The notes under the pieces are model-generated. The model was not told where the DNA came from. It was given only the letters and a program-made list of their open reading frames with translations, and made no database searches. Source: Stentor roeselii (Eukaryota; Ciliophora; Heterotrichea; Heterotrichida; Stentoridae). From it: a stretch of DNA of 42,358 bases. Shown here one piece after another: positions 29,514-37,868 of the stretch. The translations under genes were made by a program, and so were the position numbers. Within the stretch, counting starts at the first letter, position 1, and every line of letters begins with the position of its first letter. The stretch is from positions 1 through 42,358 of the forward strand of contig RSEH01000341.1 of assembly GCA_006503475.1 (NCBI GenBank), given 5' to 3'.

Positions 29514-30371
29514 ATGGCTGACATCCAAGACATGATAAACTCATTCAAAAGAGCTTTTCACTCTTGTGACAATGATTCAATGTTGAAAATCCATTCAGAA
29601 TTCTTAGAACAGGTAAAACTCAAAGCAAAAGTAAAAAGATCTCTCGACTTCCCAGAGTACCTGCGATACAAATCCGAACTAGAGTACTTCAACCTAATCT
29701 GGGACTACTTAGACTCAGAAGACTGGTACAACGTGACAGAATCAAACGAAATAAAAGTTCAAGCAAGAGGTTCAGGAAACGAGTTCTTCACAAAATGCGA
29801 GGTCTTAGTTCATCAAGACCTATTCAAAACAGTAGCAGTTTTAACAGAGATCGACTTGGTAACCACCTGGGTCTCAGTAGTGACAAAAATCGACATCATT
29901 TCAGAGCCGACCATCACAAGAAAGCTGACAAAATTTCATTATTGGTTCCCTTGGCCATTAAGTAACCGACAATGCTTGATCGAATTCAATGCTTTTCCTA
30001 TTCCTAGTCAGAAAGGATGCATGATTACCATGAAAACTCCTGAATCTGAAAATTACATGGGAAAGAAAATACCGCCGTATGAAGCTGGAGATGTTAAAAT
30101 GTGGGTTAGGATTGGATGTCTTTATGCGAAGATGATTGATGAAAATAATACTAAAGTCACTTTTATGGTTTCTGCTGATGGAAATATTGTAACTGAGATT
30201 TAGGCTTATTTACCTTCAGCACTTGTTAACTATGGAACTTCGCATATTATGTATTATGTTATGGATGAACTCAGGAATAAAATTATGAATTTTGATGGAA
30301 GTGTTTATGAAGAGAGGGTTAAGCAGAAACCAGAACTTTTTAATTATATCCATAATTCTATTGGAGTCTGA
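29514..30371 (+). CDS. START-domain-like lipid-binding protein, 280 aa
   Basis: A 15-nt intron (30189-30203) removes an in-frame TAG, so the protein continues to a TGA at 30369-30371. The N-terminal 60 residues are helical. Residues about 68-270 fit a START/SRPBCC fold: an initial WYNVTESNEIKVQARGSG segment, alternating beta strands, the WFPWPLSNRQCLIEFNAF stretch (typical 'PW.l..R..v' of START proteins), and a C-terminal long helix (the AYLPSALVNYGTSHIMYYV segment), which matches the START closing helix. The C-terminal helix is present only after splicing. It probably binds or transfers a lipid; the ligand is unknown. It has no signal peptide or membrane anchor. Confidence 0.75.
30189..30203 (+). 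other. 15-nt intron in the START-like gene
   Basis: GTAACTGAGATTTAG. Splicing joins SADGNI to AYLPSALVNY and adds the last 56 residues. Confidence 0.85.
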
Positions 30372-30713
30372 GATCGTAGCAAAAAAGATATGATTTATTT
30401 AAGGTAGTTAAAAATTGTTTATGATGGTTTGAATCATTATGTGCAAGTTGTAGATAGAAATTTTATTTTATTTGATATTTAAATTATTCAAGGTGTGCCA
30501 TATCACTTATTTAAATTTAGATTTTTTATTGTTTTCCCTCTTCAGAGATTGAGAAGTATAAAATAATGAAAACTTTCATTAAAACGACTACTTCCCAAAT
30601 CCCAACTCCAAAATATAAAACTTCATCAAATTCCCCCAATCCTAAAAATTCCTTAATCGAACCAAACAACAATCATCCAAAAAAAACTCCAAGATAATTA
30701 TTACTATTAAATT
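30372..30713. other. Intergenic region
   Basis: It separates two genes on the plus strand. AT-rich; the last 150 bases before the ATG at 30714 are A/C-rich on the plus strand. No open frame or repeat was recognised. Confidence 0.5.
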
Positions 30714-31469
30714 ATGAAGTAAACCTTACACAGACCGACAAAAGTAAAAAAACTAACAGAATTCGAAGACTATTCAACGAAAAACTACAACTTTCCACTT
30801 CAAAAATCCGAATCTCGTTCATTATCCGCTCAAAAGCCAGGCCCAACGCAAGTAGTGAACCTAACAAACAAATCCTCTGAACGTCCAACAACAGCAAATC
30901 GTTTAATTCAAAAGCGCAAGTCAGTAGAGCGTAAAATCGAAGAAAAGCGGAAAAAAAAGATAGAAGCAGAACTAAAAGAAGTCCAATCAAAGCCAACTAT
31001 TTCGTCTCGTTCACGAAAACTTGCAGAAAAAGCTGAATCAAAAGTAACTCCAATGGCAAAGCCCAGAGATACATCGATTCCGAAACAGGTGACTGAAGAA
31101 GATATCAAAGAGATTGAAAAAGATATTCAATTACTTGAAAGTTGCTTGAATTTGAATGAAAAAAAAAATTCGAGGACTGGATTTGATGAGAGGAAAATTC
31201 AAATGTTTGAAAGCTTGACTTGTGATAATCAGAAGAAAGAATTGGTGAAACATGAAAGAAAAAGTGAACCTGTTAATAAGGTTTTACCTCATTCGAAACC
31301 TCCTTCGTCTAAACGGAAAGTACCTCTTCCGCCTCAGAGGCAGTTTATAAAGTCTAAGTCACCCAGCATGGGCAAGTACAGAAGTAATTCAATGGAAAAC
31401 CTTCCAACTTTCCAATTCGCTTACAGATCACTCTCCCCATACCAAGTCTCAATAAAGAAAAAGTCTTAA
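30714..31469 (+). CDS. Basic coiled-coil protein related to the FxPxI-repeat family, 246 aa
   Basis: The start is ATG 30714: a 15-nt intron beginning 5 nt after it (30719-30733) hides 46 N-terminal residues from a simple reading. The protein begins MKPTKVKKLTEFEDYSTK. It has a charged helical segment (SVERKIEEKRKKKIEAELKE) running directly into VQSKPTISSRSRKLAEKAES, which resembles the SKPEINKSSKK motif of the 25458 gene. The C-terminal half is basic, Ser/Pro-rich (SKPPSSKRKVPLPPQR), and could bind microtubules or be phosphorylated. Family membership is weaker than for the 23.6-26.3 kb pair. It is followed 16 bp later by the NDUFB7-like gene. Confidence 0.7.
30719..30733 (+). other. 15-nt intron near the start of the basic coiled-coil gene
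   Basis: GTAAACCTTACACAG, leaving a first exon of only 5 nt of coding sequence (ATGAA). Splicing gives M-K-P-T-K-V-K-K. Confidence 0.78.
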
Positions 31470-31485
31470 TTATATAATAGAGGAA

Positions 31486-31749
31486 ATGGAAAAAGACTTC
31501 CCAGTCTTCGAGCCAGAAACCATCGAAAAAATCAAGCATTTTAAAATTCCTTACAAATGGAGAGACAGCTGCGTCAACGACCTGATAGAACTCAGAATAT
31601 GTGAAGAAAACAACAATTTCTTAAAGTTCTTCAAATGCTCCGGCTTCAAAAGTATCTGGGAGAACTGCCAATTCGCTCGAGAACGAGAAATAATATCTTC
31701 TGAAGTTTTTCAAGTAGTCCCAGAGGAAAAAAGAAGATTAAGTTTTTAA
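31486..31749 (+). CDS. Complex I subunit NDUFB7-like, twin CX9C protein, 87 aa
   Basis: A small protein with two CX9C pairs: C-VNDLIELRI-C and C-SGFKSIWEN-C. These form the helix-hairpin CHCH fold typical of mitochondrial intermembrane-space proteins imported by the Mia40 pathway. The context around the pairs (WRDSCVNDLIELRICEENN, then FLKFFKCSGF and FAREREI) aligns with the 'RDYCAHHLIRLLKC', 'FPNFLACKQ' and 'FERERR' segments of human NDUFB7, a respiratory complex I accessory subunit. It lacks the longer N-terminus and the myristoylation site of the animal protein. It is adjacent to another mitochondrial gene (31864). Confidence 0.72.
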   Translation: MEKDFPVFEPETIEKIKHFKIPYKWRDSCVNDLIELRICEENNNFLKFFKCSGFKSIWENCQFAREREIISSEVFQVVPEEKRRLSF

Positions 31750-31863
31750 GAGTCTTTCAAAAATTCAATAATTCTTCTAAACATCCAAATAATTGAATAC
31801 AAAAAAACCAAATCCTTTAAATTTCTAAAATCATTAATCCTCTTCCAACACCTTACAATAAAA

Positions 31864-32526
31864 ATGATAAGATGTTCCTTTCTTTTCAGAGCGATTAACA
31901 GGCTAGCAAACAGAAAGTTATATCATCAACTCAACGAAAGTCTAGAAAACTTCGAACTGTCAAACACTTCAGAAATCACAGAATTTCTAGAAATTATAAA
32001 AGAAAAAGGATTCAACTTGAAAGTAAGCAAAACTTCAAAAAAGATAGTTCTTGAAAAAATGACTCAGAATGGGAAACTTTCAATCTTGTCAATGGCAAAT
32101 CCAACACCTGAGGTGAATGAAAACATGAAAAAAATTTTGAATCCAAAGAATGATAAAAATCTAAACTTTTATCTGGATTTATCGAAAAAACAAAAACAAA
32201 GATTACATCCTGCTTTTGTTACTGTTGCTTTTGAAGTCGGGGATCAAGTTATGGTTGCTGAAATTTTTAATTTGCTTGGAGAAGTTGAAATTTTAAGCAT
32301 GATTATCTTGGATGCTGATGGGTTTAAATTGAAGAAATTCTATCAATATGAAGGATTCAAACCGGAAACTAAGAATTTTTTAAAGATGAAGGGATTTCTT
32401 CACTCGTGGATTACTAGGATTGGAGTCGAGGCAGATGTGATTAGCAGATTTGTAAAGTTTAGTGATTTTCACTATGATTATATGTGTAAAAACTGGATGG
32501 AAAGAGTTAAGAAAAGCTTAAGTTAG
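31864..32526 (+). CDS. Mitochondrial p32/MAM33-family protein, 220 aa
   Basis: The N-terminus MIRCSFLFRAINRLANRKLY is amphipathic and basic and looks like a mitochondrial targeting sequence. The body alternates beta strands (FVTVAFEVGDQVMVAEIFNL) with a helical C-terminus, FLKMKGFLHSWITRIGVEAD, then FHYDYMCKNWMERVKKSL, which fits the MAM33/C1QBP pattern 'L...F..YL...GI...L..FI......KE...Y..WL..L'. p32 proteins form doughnut-shaped trimers in the mitochondrial matrix and affect mitochondrial ribosomes. The central acidic loops of animal p32 are reduced. The call rests on the C-terminal pattern and the targeting signal. The stop is 17 bp from the channel gene's start. Confidence 0.6.
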   Translation: MIRCSFLFRAINRLANRKLYHQLNESLENFELSNTSEITEFLEIIKEKGFNLKVSKTSKKIVLEKMTQNGKLSILSMANPTPEVNENMKKILNPKNDKNLNFYLDLSKKQKQRLHPAFVTVAFEVGDQVMVAEIFNLLGEVEILSMIILDADGFKLKKFYQYEGFKPETKNFLKMKGFLHSWITRIGVEADVISRFVKFSDFHYDYMCKNWMERVKKSLS

Positions 32527-32543
32527 TAGTTATATATTAAATA

Positions 32544-33785
32544 ATGATAGGAAAGTCTTTAAGCAAAGATAGTGATCAATTGAAATACAGAAATATTATC
32601 AGCAATACTCAAGATAAGCAGCAAGCACATGAACTTTTCAAAAAATTCCGGAGATATGAGCTTATTTGTGGAATTTTTACTTTTCTAACAATAGTTGCTT
32701 TAATCATTGATTTAGAAACTTATAGCGACGCCGCCTCATCTATTCATTCAAGTTGTAATTTAGATAACTCAAAAACACAGAACTATCGAATCTTTATCGT
32801 GGTGAGCACTTTTATATCAATTTATTGTCTTATATGCAAGCACATAACTGAAAACATCTGGATAAGTATAATTCTTCAGGTATCTTCTCATAAACCTACC
32901 AAGTTTTCAAATAAATTTGATAAAAGACGCAAAATGTTTCAATTATTTGCTGAAATCGCCTTGTTGATGGTAATTCCTTTGCCTTATTGGGATGTAATCA
33001 TTAAACTTCCACAGCATTTTCATGGAGAAAATTTAACTTTATGTTACAGATTAACTTCTTTACTTGTTTGTGTTAGTTTTCTCAGAATTTATTTTGTATT
33101 TCGGACTTTGATAGGATTTTCTACATTTTATAAAGAGCAAGCACTGATTTTTTGTATAAAAAATCAAGTGGATACAGGAATTATGTTTGGTCTCAAATGC
33201 ATAATGAAAACTCACCCTTTACCATTGATTGGGTGTCTGACAGTTTTCACTATTTCAATTGGAATGTTTATAGCAAAGCTATTCGAGAGGCCGATGGAAA
33301 AGCATGTTGACATCTTTTACGACTCATCTCCTAACTACGTTTGGTACTTAATAGTTACAATCGGAACACAAGGATATGGAGATTATACATGCACTACATA
33401 TGGATGCAGAACTGTCACAGCAGTTACCTGGTTTTTTGGCTCTATTATCGTCGGCCTTCTCATAGTTTATATGCAGAAACTCAGCGATTTAAATCACTTT
33501 GAATCAGAAGCTTTTATTAAAATCAGAATGTCTGTTTTTGCAGTTAAAGTTTTAAAAGCTTGGCTCAGATTTATCAGAGCAAAAAAGAGAGGAGAAAAAG
33601 ATCTCAGTAAATATAAAGAATTTATTCAGAGAGAAACTCTGAAATTTAAAGAGTTTAGATTGGCGCAGCAGGGAAAAGTTGATGAAAGTGAAGATTTGAA
33701 TAAGCAAATTGAAGGGATAAACAAGGATATCAGAGCTGCTTCAAAAAAATTAGACAAGTTAATAATGCTTTATGGTCACAAGTAA
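32544..33785 (+). CDS. SK-like calcium-activated potassium channel, 413 aa
   Basis: A six-helix potassium channel: S1 about 36-59 (RYELICGIFTFLTIVALI), S2 about 81-100, S3 about 133-153, S4 about 165-190 with few basic residues, S5 about 225-247, the pore near 262-278 and S6 about 283-308. The selectivity filter is TQGYGD within VWYLIVTIGTQGYGDYT. The weakly charged S4 and the basic helix right after S6 (FIKIRMSVFAVKVLKAWLR) match the small-conductance KCNN type, where calmodulin binds this helix and opens the pore with Ca2+. The C-terminus forms a coiled coil (LNKQIEGINKDIRAASKKLD). Ciliates use Ca2+-dependent K+ currents to control ciliary reversal. Calmodulin gating is inferred. Confidence 0.82.
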   Translation: MIGKSLSKDSDQLKYRNIISNTQDKQQAHELFKKFRRYELICGIFTFLTIVALIIDLETYSDAASSIHSSCNLDNSKTQNYRIFIVVSTFISIYCLICKHITENIWISIILQVSSHKPTKFSNKFDKRRKMFQLFAEIALLMVIPLPYWDVIIKLPQHFHGENLTLCYRLTSLLVCVSFLRIYFVFRTLIGFSTFYKEQALIFCIKNQVDTGIMFGLKCIMKTHPLPLIGCLTVFTISIGMFIAKLFERPMEKHVDIFYDSSPNYVWYLIVTIGTQGYGDYTCTTYGCRTVTAVTWFFGSIIVGLLIVYMQKLSDLNHFESEAFIKIRMSVFAVKVLKAWLRFIRAKKRGEKDLSKYKEFIQRETLKFKEFRLAQQGKVDESEDLNKQIEGINKDIRAASKKLDKLIMLYGHK

Positions 33786-33960
33786 AAAGAGTGTTAAAAG
33801 TGATTTAAGTAGAAAACTATCACAATTTAGTTAAATCTTCAATAATTTTTCAGAAATTATCTGAAATATTAAAGAGAAGAATTATTTTTGTAAGGATAGA
33901 AATAAATCTTAATACTTCAAATAAAACTAATGTTTATGTGAAATATCATAATAATCATGG

Positions 33961-34449
33961 CTACTCTAAAATATTTTCTTTGCAATTACTCTTAACGACA
34001 CGTTTTAGTTTTCGCAATCTTAAAGTTGCCCGTTTATGTTCTAAAATATACGGATCGGGTAAAGGTAAAACAATATTCGCCTTAATATTCGCAACATTAG
34101 CAACCGACTCATCTAAAAATTTTTCATAAGCCGGCCTTATAAACCTGAAGCTAACTTTTTTCGTTACGAATTTATTTTCAGGAGTTTTTTCCTTGAAATC
34201 CACTTCAAATAAATGACCAGTGATAGCAACTTGCCTTCTAACCCTTTTCCCACTCGCAGAAATAGATCTTAACGGAAACTTTGCGACTTCTTTTTGAGTT
34301 TTTTCCTCGATTTCCACAGAAGGTAATTTGATGTTGACCCTGCAGCTGGCACTTGTTCTAAGTTTTGCCCTGTTTAAACAAGCGCTTTTCGGAGTGATCA
34401 TCAATCCGCTTAGTGGATTTTCAAAGCTGGAGTCAAGAGAAATTTTCAT
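33961..34449 (-). CDS. Basic protein of unknown function, 162 aa
   Basis: A hydrophilic basic protein beginning MKISLDSSFENPLSGL and ending in a Lys/Arg-rich segment (KRATLRLRKLKRVVKSNCKE). The sequence is of mixed composition, has no low-complexity tract and shows no recognised domain, signal peptide or membrane segment. It lies 24 bp downstream of the mutarotase-like gene on the same strand. The codon pattern is like that of its neighbours, so it is very likely real. Confidence 0.65.
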   Translation of the reverse strand: MKISLDSSFENPLSGLMITPKSACLNRAKLRTSASCRVNIKLPSVEIEEKTQKEVAKFPLRSISASGKRVRRQVAITGHLFEVDFKEKTPENKFVTKKVSFRFIRPAYEKFLDESVANVANIKANIVLPLPDPYILEHKRATLRLRKLKRVVKSNCKENILE

Positions 34450-34473
34450 TTTTAATAAGTTTTTTTTGGATAT

Positions 34474-35346
34474 TTAACTAAGCAAGTTCGCAAGTTCTAA
34501 GGCTCTTCGTTCGCAGTTTTCTATCAAATTTCCCTCTTCTGATTCGAAAATCTGCCAAATTTCACTGCAGATGACTGAATCTCCTGGCTTTAAAGTCCTT
34601 GTTGTTCCAGGTGTCTCTGTCTCGAGAAGGTTGTCGTCTGTGTAGATCTCGAAGTTTGATCCTAGGTCCGGGTATGAGTCTTTCGAACCTTGGAAGATTT
34701 TTAGGAAAACGAGACCTTGTTTGAAGTACCCGCCCCAGCCAGGACTTACGAATGCTCCGAGTTTAAATGGACCTAGACCTGATGCGTGATTGATTTTCGT
34801 ATGTCCTGGAATGAATGATAGACGAGTGTCGTGTAGCTTTGTGTAGGACCAAAGGGAGAGTGACCGAACAGGTAAAAAAGAATTCGATCCATGAGCTCTC
34901 TGTGGCTCATCAGGGAAAAACCCATACCCTCCAGGTGAAAGCATAGTAATTCCCCAAGGACTAGAAGTAACATCAACTTGACTCTGATTGATTAATCGAT
35001 GAGAAACCATGAACCCTCCCTGGACAGGTTGTACTCTAAAAGATTTCAACAGTCCTCGACTATCAGGACTTGAAGAAAACCATCCATGTTCATCTTTTTG
35101 AACCTGAGAGTTTTCCACATGATAAGTCCATGAAATATCTTCAGGGGTTGTCCAAAGACGATGTCCACCGAAATGTTTATATTTATCAATGTTTTCGTTA
35201 CCACCATCTTGCTGAATCACATGAAAGAGGTTCTCACCGCCCTTGTATTTTAAAGATATCACTCGAGGTCCAACACTTGTGGTTATTAAAATTTCAGAGT
35301 CTCCGGAAACTATTTTTTCACAGGTCCAGCCATTAACCTCGTTCAT
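34474..35346 (-). CDS. Galactose-mutarotase-fold carbohydrate-binding protein (DUF4380-like), 290 aa
   Basis: The whole protein looks like a beta-sandwich of the aldose-1-epimerase / galactose mutarotase superfamily: GPRVISLKYKGGENLFHV at residues 26-43, then FGGHRLWTTPEDISW near 58-72, a segment that resembles the 'GGHR.W..PE' hallmark of DUF4380-type proteins, and SPWGITMLSPGG in the middle. The typical epimerase catalytic His pair cannot be assigned with confidence, so it may bind sugar without epimerising it. No signal peptide; a cytosolic location is expected. Its ATG is 11 bp from the ATG of the divergent TTLL gene. Confidence 0.6.
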   Translation of the reverse strand: MNEVNGWTCEKIVSGDSEILITTSVGPRVISLKYKGGENLFHVIQQDGGNENIDKYKHFGGHRLWTTPEDISWTYHVENSQVQKDEHGWFSSSPDSRGLLKSFRVQPVQGGFMVSHRLINQSQVDVTSSPWGITMLSPGGYGFFPDEPQRAHGSNSFLPVRSLSLWSYTKLHDTRLSFIPGHTKINHASGLGPFKLGAFVSPGWGGYFKQGLVFLKIFQGSKDSYPDLGSNFEIYTDDNLLETETPGTTRTLKPGDSVICSEIWQIFESEEGNLIENCERRALELANLLS

Positions 35347-35357
35347 TATTTATAAAC

Positions 35358-37280
35358 ATGCGGAAAACAGAAGACTTGGGCCTAAGTTGCAGTAAAATAA
35401 TGAACACATCAAATGATTTTTACTTATCATTGAGTGTTAAAATCTCCAGAAGCAAGCTGAAAAAATTTATTCCTTCTTTTAACAACATCAGCTCCGATGA
35501 GTCTTTAACTTATATGAAACATGAACCTTTATCGATCAAGGGTGTCGAGTTTTCAACAATTCCAAGAAAAAAGAATAAATTTCAGCCAAGTCTTCTGCCG
35601 AAATTGGATGATTCTTTGGTAACGAAGTATGGGAAGCCCTTAACAGACAAGCTTCTAAAAAAAAACTCATCAAAAACCACAATCCTCCAAAGAAAAGAAG
35701 CCCAAAGCGAGAAGCCTGCGCCAAAGCAAATATCTCCATTAAAATCCAAGATCCTAACAAAAGTAAGCTACAAAGAAGCAGCACGTCTTCAAGAATGGTC
35801 AACAATTTCAAAGCCAGAGCTAGAAAAGATCTGGCGAAATTTAATCTGCGCCAGTAACGGAGTCCTTCCTCCAACAGCAGGAGTCTTCAAATACTTCATC
35901 GGCAGAGGTAACAATTCTTCTCTAATAAAAAAACTGATGCAAAGCAGGTCCTGGTGGACTCAAACAGAAGACCCGGCAGAAGCCAACTTCGTTTGGACCC
36001 AATGGAAAGACAAGTCTTTCATTCAGACCCTTGCGAAGTGTCCTTCAAGCGAAAGGCAAATTGACTCTTCTTTAATCCCAAGCACTTCATTTCAAGTCCC
36101 GGTAAGAATAAATAACAATTATCGACAAGTCGATCTTTCAGAGCTGGGCCTGCATCGGATAAAGTCTTCTCTTTCATATGCCGCGGTAAAGACAACAAGT
36201 AGTCCAATCTTAAAACTTTACAATAAACTTGAATTCAATCAACACCTTTCAAACAAAAAAGGACTTTTTCGATCACTTAAACGTTTTTATGAAGCAAAAG
36301 GAAAAAAACTCTTCGATCATCATCCAATCACTTTTCATATAAAAAGTGGAGAAGAAGACCCTGAATTTCTAAAGTTTTTAGAAGTCTTTCATAAACATGA
36401 AAAAATGAAAAAAAGGAAAAAATGTAAAAATTTGTGGATTGTTAAACCTGGAGAAAATTCAAATCGAGGTAACGGCATTCAAGTCGTTAAAACATTATCA
36501 GAAATCAAAACAATTATCAATGATAAATCCACAAAATCCCAAAGAACTTATATTTTACAGAAGTACATCGAAAAGCCCCTTCTTGTAAACAACAGAAAGT
36601 TCGATATCAGATGTTACGCTCTAGTCACCTGCATAAACGGCCTTCTTCAATCCTATTTTTACACCGACGGGTACATCAGGACCAGCTGCGTCGAGTACAG
36701 CCTTCACGACACAGGCAACACCTTCATCCACCTCACAAACGACGCAGTCCAAAAGCATTCAGAATTTTACGGAAAATACGAAGACAACAATAAAATGTCT
36801 TACAAAGACCTTCAAAGATATCTCGATTTTCAGTTTCCTGAAAAACCTGTCAACTTTTTTATAAACGTCCTTCCAAAAATCAAGTCAATTGTGAAAGATA
36901 CGGTTTTGGCTTCTTTTCAGAAACTCGACGTGCATCGAAGGTTGAATAGTGTTGAACTCTTCGGGTATGACTTCATGGTTGATAGTAAGTTTAAGCCTTG
37001 GATCATTGAAGTTAATACAAATCCTTGTTTAGAACTGAGTTCGAGTTATTTGAGTTATTTGATTCCTGCTATGGTTGAAAATGTTTTTCGAATCGCTTTA
37101 GACCCGTTTTTTCCTCCACCGGTTTATAGTAGGAATAATGATGTGATACCGGAAAATCGATTTGAACTGATTTTTCATGAAATGGTTGATGGAAGGCAAA
37201 GTCTTGATAGACAACTGGACTCGACTGAGGACTTGATTCTTTCAGATGTGGAGGATTTTTACTCTGATAAAGAAAATTAA
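35358..37280 (+). CDS. Tubulin tyrosine ligase-like (TTLL) modifying enzyme, 640 aa
   Basis: An N-terminal disordered basic region (about 1-150) precedes a TTL domain (about 155-590): the WWTQTEDPAEANFVWTQWKD start, then the ATP-grasp signatures LWIVKPGENSNRGNGIQV, YILQKYIEKPLL, RKFDIRCYALVT, and ELFGYDFMVDSKFKPWIIEV followed by NTNPCLE. These hold the ATP- and Mg-binding Lys, Arg, Asp, Glu and Asn of the family. TTLL enzymes add Glu or Gly chains to tubulin tails of ciliary microtubules; I cannot decide between glutamylase and glycylase. The first ATG (35358) is used here; a second in-frame ATG at 35400 is possible. It converges on the SET/NAP gene with 7 bp between stops. Confidence 0.9.
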   Translation: MRKTEDLGLSCSKIMNTSNDFYLSLSVKISRSKLKKFIPSFNNISSDESLTYMKHEPLSIKGVEFSTIPRKKNKFQPSLLPKLDDSLVTKYGKPLTDKLLKKNSSKTTILQRKEAQSEKPAPKQISPLKSKILTKVSYKEAARLQEWSTISKPELEKIWRNLICASNGVLPPTAGVFKYFIGRGNNSSLIKKLMQSRSWWTQTEDPAEANFVWTQWKDKSFIQTLAKCPSSERQIDSSLIPSTSFQVPVRINNNYRQVDLSELGLHRIKSSLSYAAVKTTSSPILKLYNKLEFNQHLSNKKGLFRSLKRFYEAKGKKLFDHHPITFHIKSGEEDPEFLKFLEVFHKHEKMKKRKKCKNLWIVKPGENSNRGNGIQVVKTLSEIKTIINDKSTKSQRTYILQKYIEKPLLVNNRKFDIRCYALVTCINGLLQSYFYTDGYIRTSCVEYSLHDTGNTFIHLTNDAVQKHSEFYGKYEDNNKMSYKDLQRYLDFQFPEKPVNFFINVLPKIKSIVKDTVLASFQKLDVHRRLNSVELFGYDFMVDSKFKPWIIEVNTNPCLELSSSYLSYLIPAMVENVFRIALDPFFPPPVYSRNNDVIPENRFELIFHEMVDGRQSLDRQLDSTEDLILSDVEDFYSDKEN

Positions 37281-37287
37281 TGTTATT

Positions 37288-37833
37288 TTAAGTTTCGTAG
37301 TACTTAAAAGGGTCTTCCCATAAGTCTATTCTTATACCGTTTACAATGTCGTAAACGAAACCTGGATCGTTTATCACTCCGGATTCCTCGCTGCCTTTAA
37401 ATAGTTTAAAGAAACTTTCATGGGAATCTTCAAAGTCCTTCAGTAAAACACCTGGTTTAAAGTCAATTCCAGAAGAGGAGTAACTGAAGATATCATCATT
37501 ATTCACAGCAACCCATAAAGAATTATTGAAAAAATAAGGATTTTCTTTGAATTCCAGAGAAAGTTTGAAAGTTTTCACCTTTTGTCTAGAAATGAACTCG
37601 TCAACACTAAGATCTGTAAGAAAATCAAAAATACTCCAGTCCTTATCAGTGATGACTCCAGGTAAAGTATGATGATTTCTAATGACTTTCACCCAAAACT
37701 CAGGAATTTTCTTTAATTCAATAGACCTGATTAAAAACTCATTTTTTAACATTTCATAGTACTTGCTCTCGACTTCTAACATTTCACAAGCGCGGCGATG
37801 AAGAATATTTGAAATTTTTGATTGACTCTGCAT
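37288..37833 (-). CDS. SET/NAP-family histone chaperone, 181 aa
   Basis: A short NAP-domain protein. A dimerisation-type helix at the N-terminus (LEVESKYYEMLKNEFLIRSI) leads to the NAP core: the IPEFWVKVIRNHHTLPG segment, FDFLTDLSVDEF, and the typical KENPYFFNNSLWVAV strand. The end WEDPFKYYE matches the 'NP..YY' end of human SET. NAP/SET proteins chaperone H2A-H2B or H3-H4. The acidic C-terminal tail usual in SET and NAP1 is missing: only a few residues follow the core, as the frame stops right after FKYYET. It is divergent from the TPR gene, with 35 bp between ATGs. Confidence 0.85.
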   Translation of the reverse strand: MQSQSKISNILHRRACEMLEVESKYYEMLKNEFLIRSIELKKIPEFWVKVIRNHHTLPGVITDKDWSIFDFLTDLSVDEFISRQKVKTFKLSLEFKENPYFFNNSLWVAVNNDDIFSYSSSGIDFKPGVLLKDFEDSHESFFKLFKGSEESGVINDPGFVYDIVNGIRIDLWEDPFKYYET

Positions 37834-37868
37834 TTCTTTTAATAATAAATACTTTAATATTTTCTAGA

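Noticed and set aside
36466-36480. A 15-nt GT..AG string inside the TTLL gene (GTAACGGCATTCAAG)
   Set aside because: It has no A at position 10 and encodes part of the conserved NRGNGIQ motif, so it must be coding.
37809-37868. 20-residue N-terminal extension of the TPR protein
   Set aside because: It would overlap the start of the divergent SET/NAP gene and has no conserved content; ATG 37869 is preferred.
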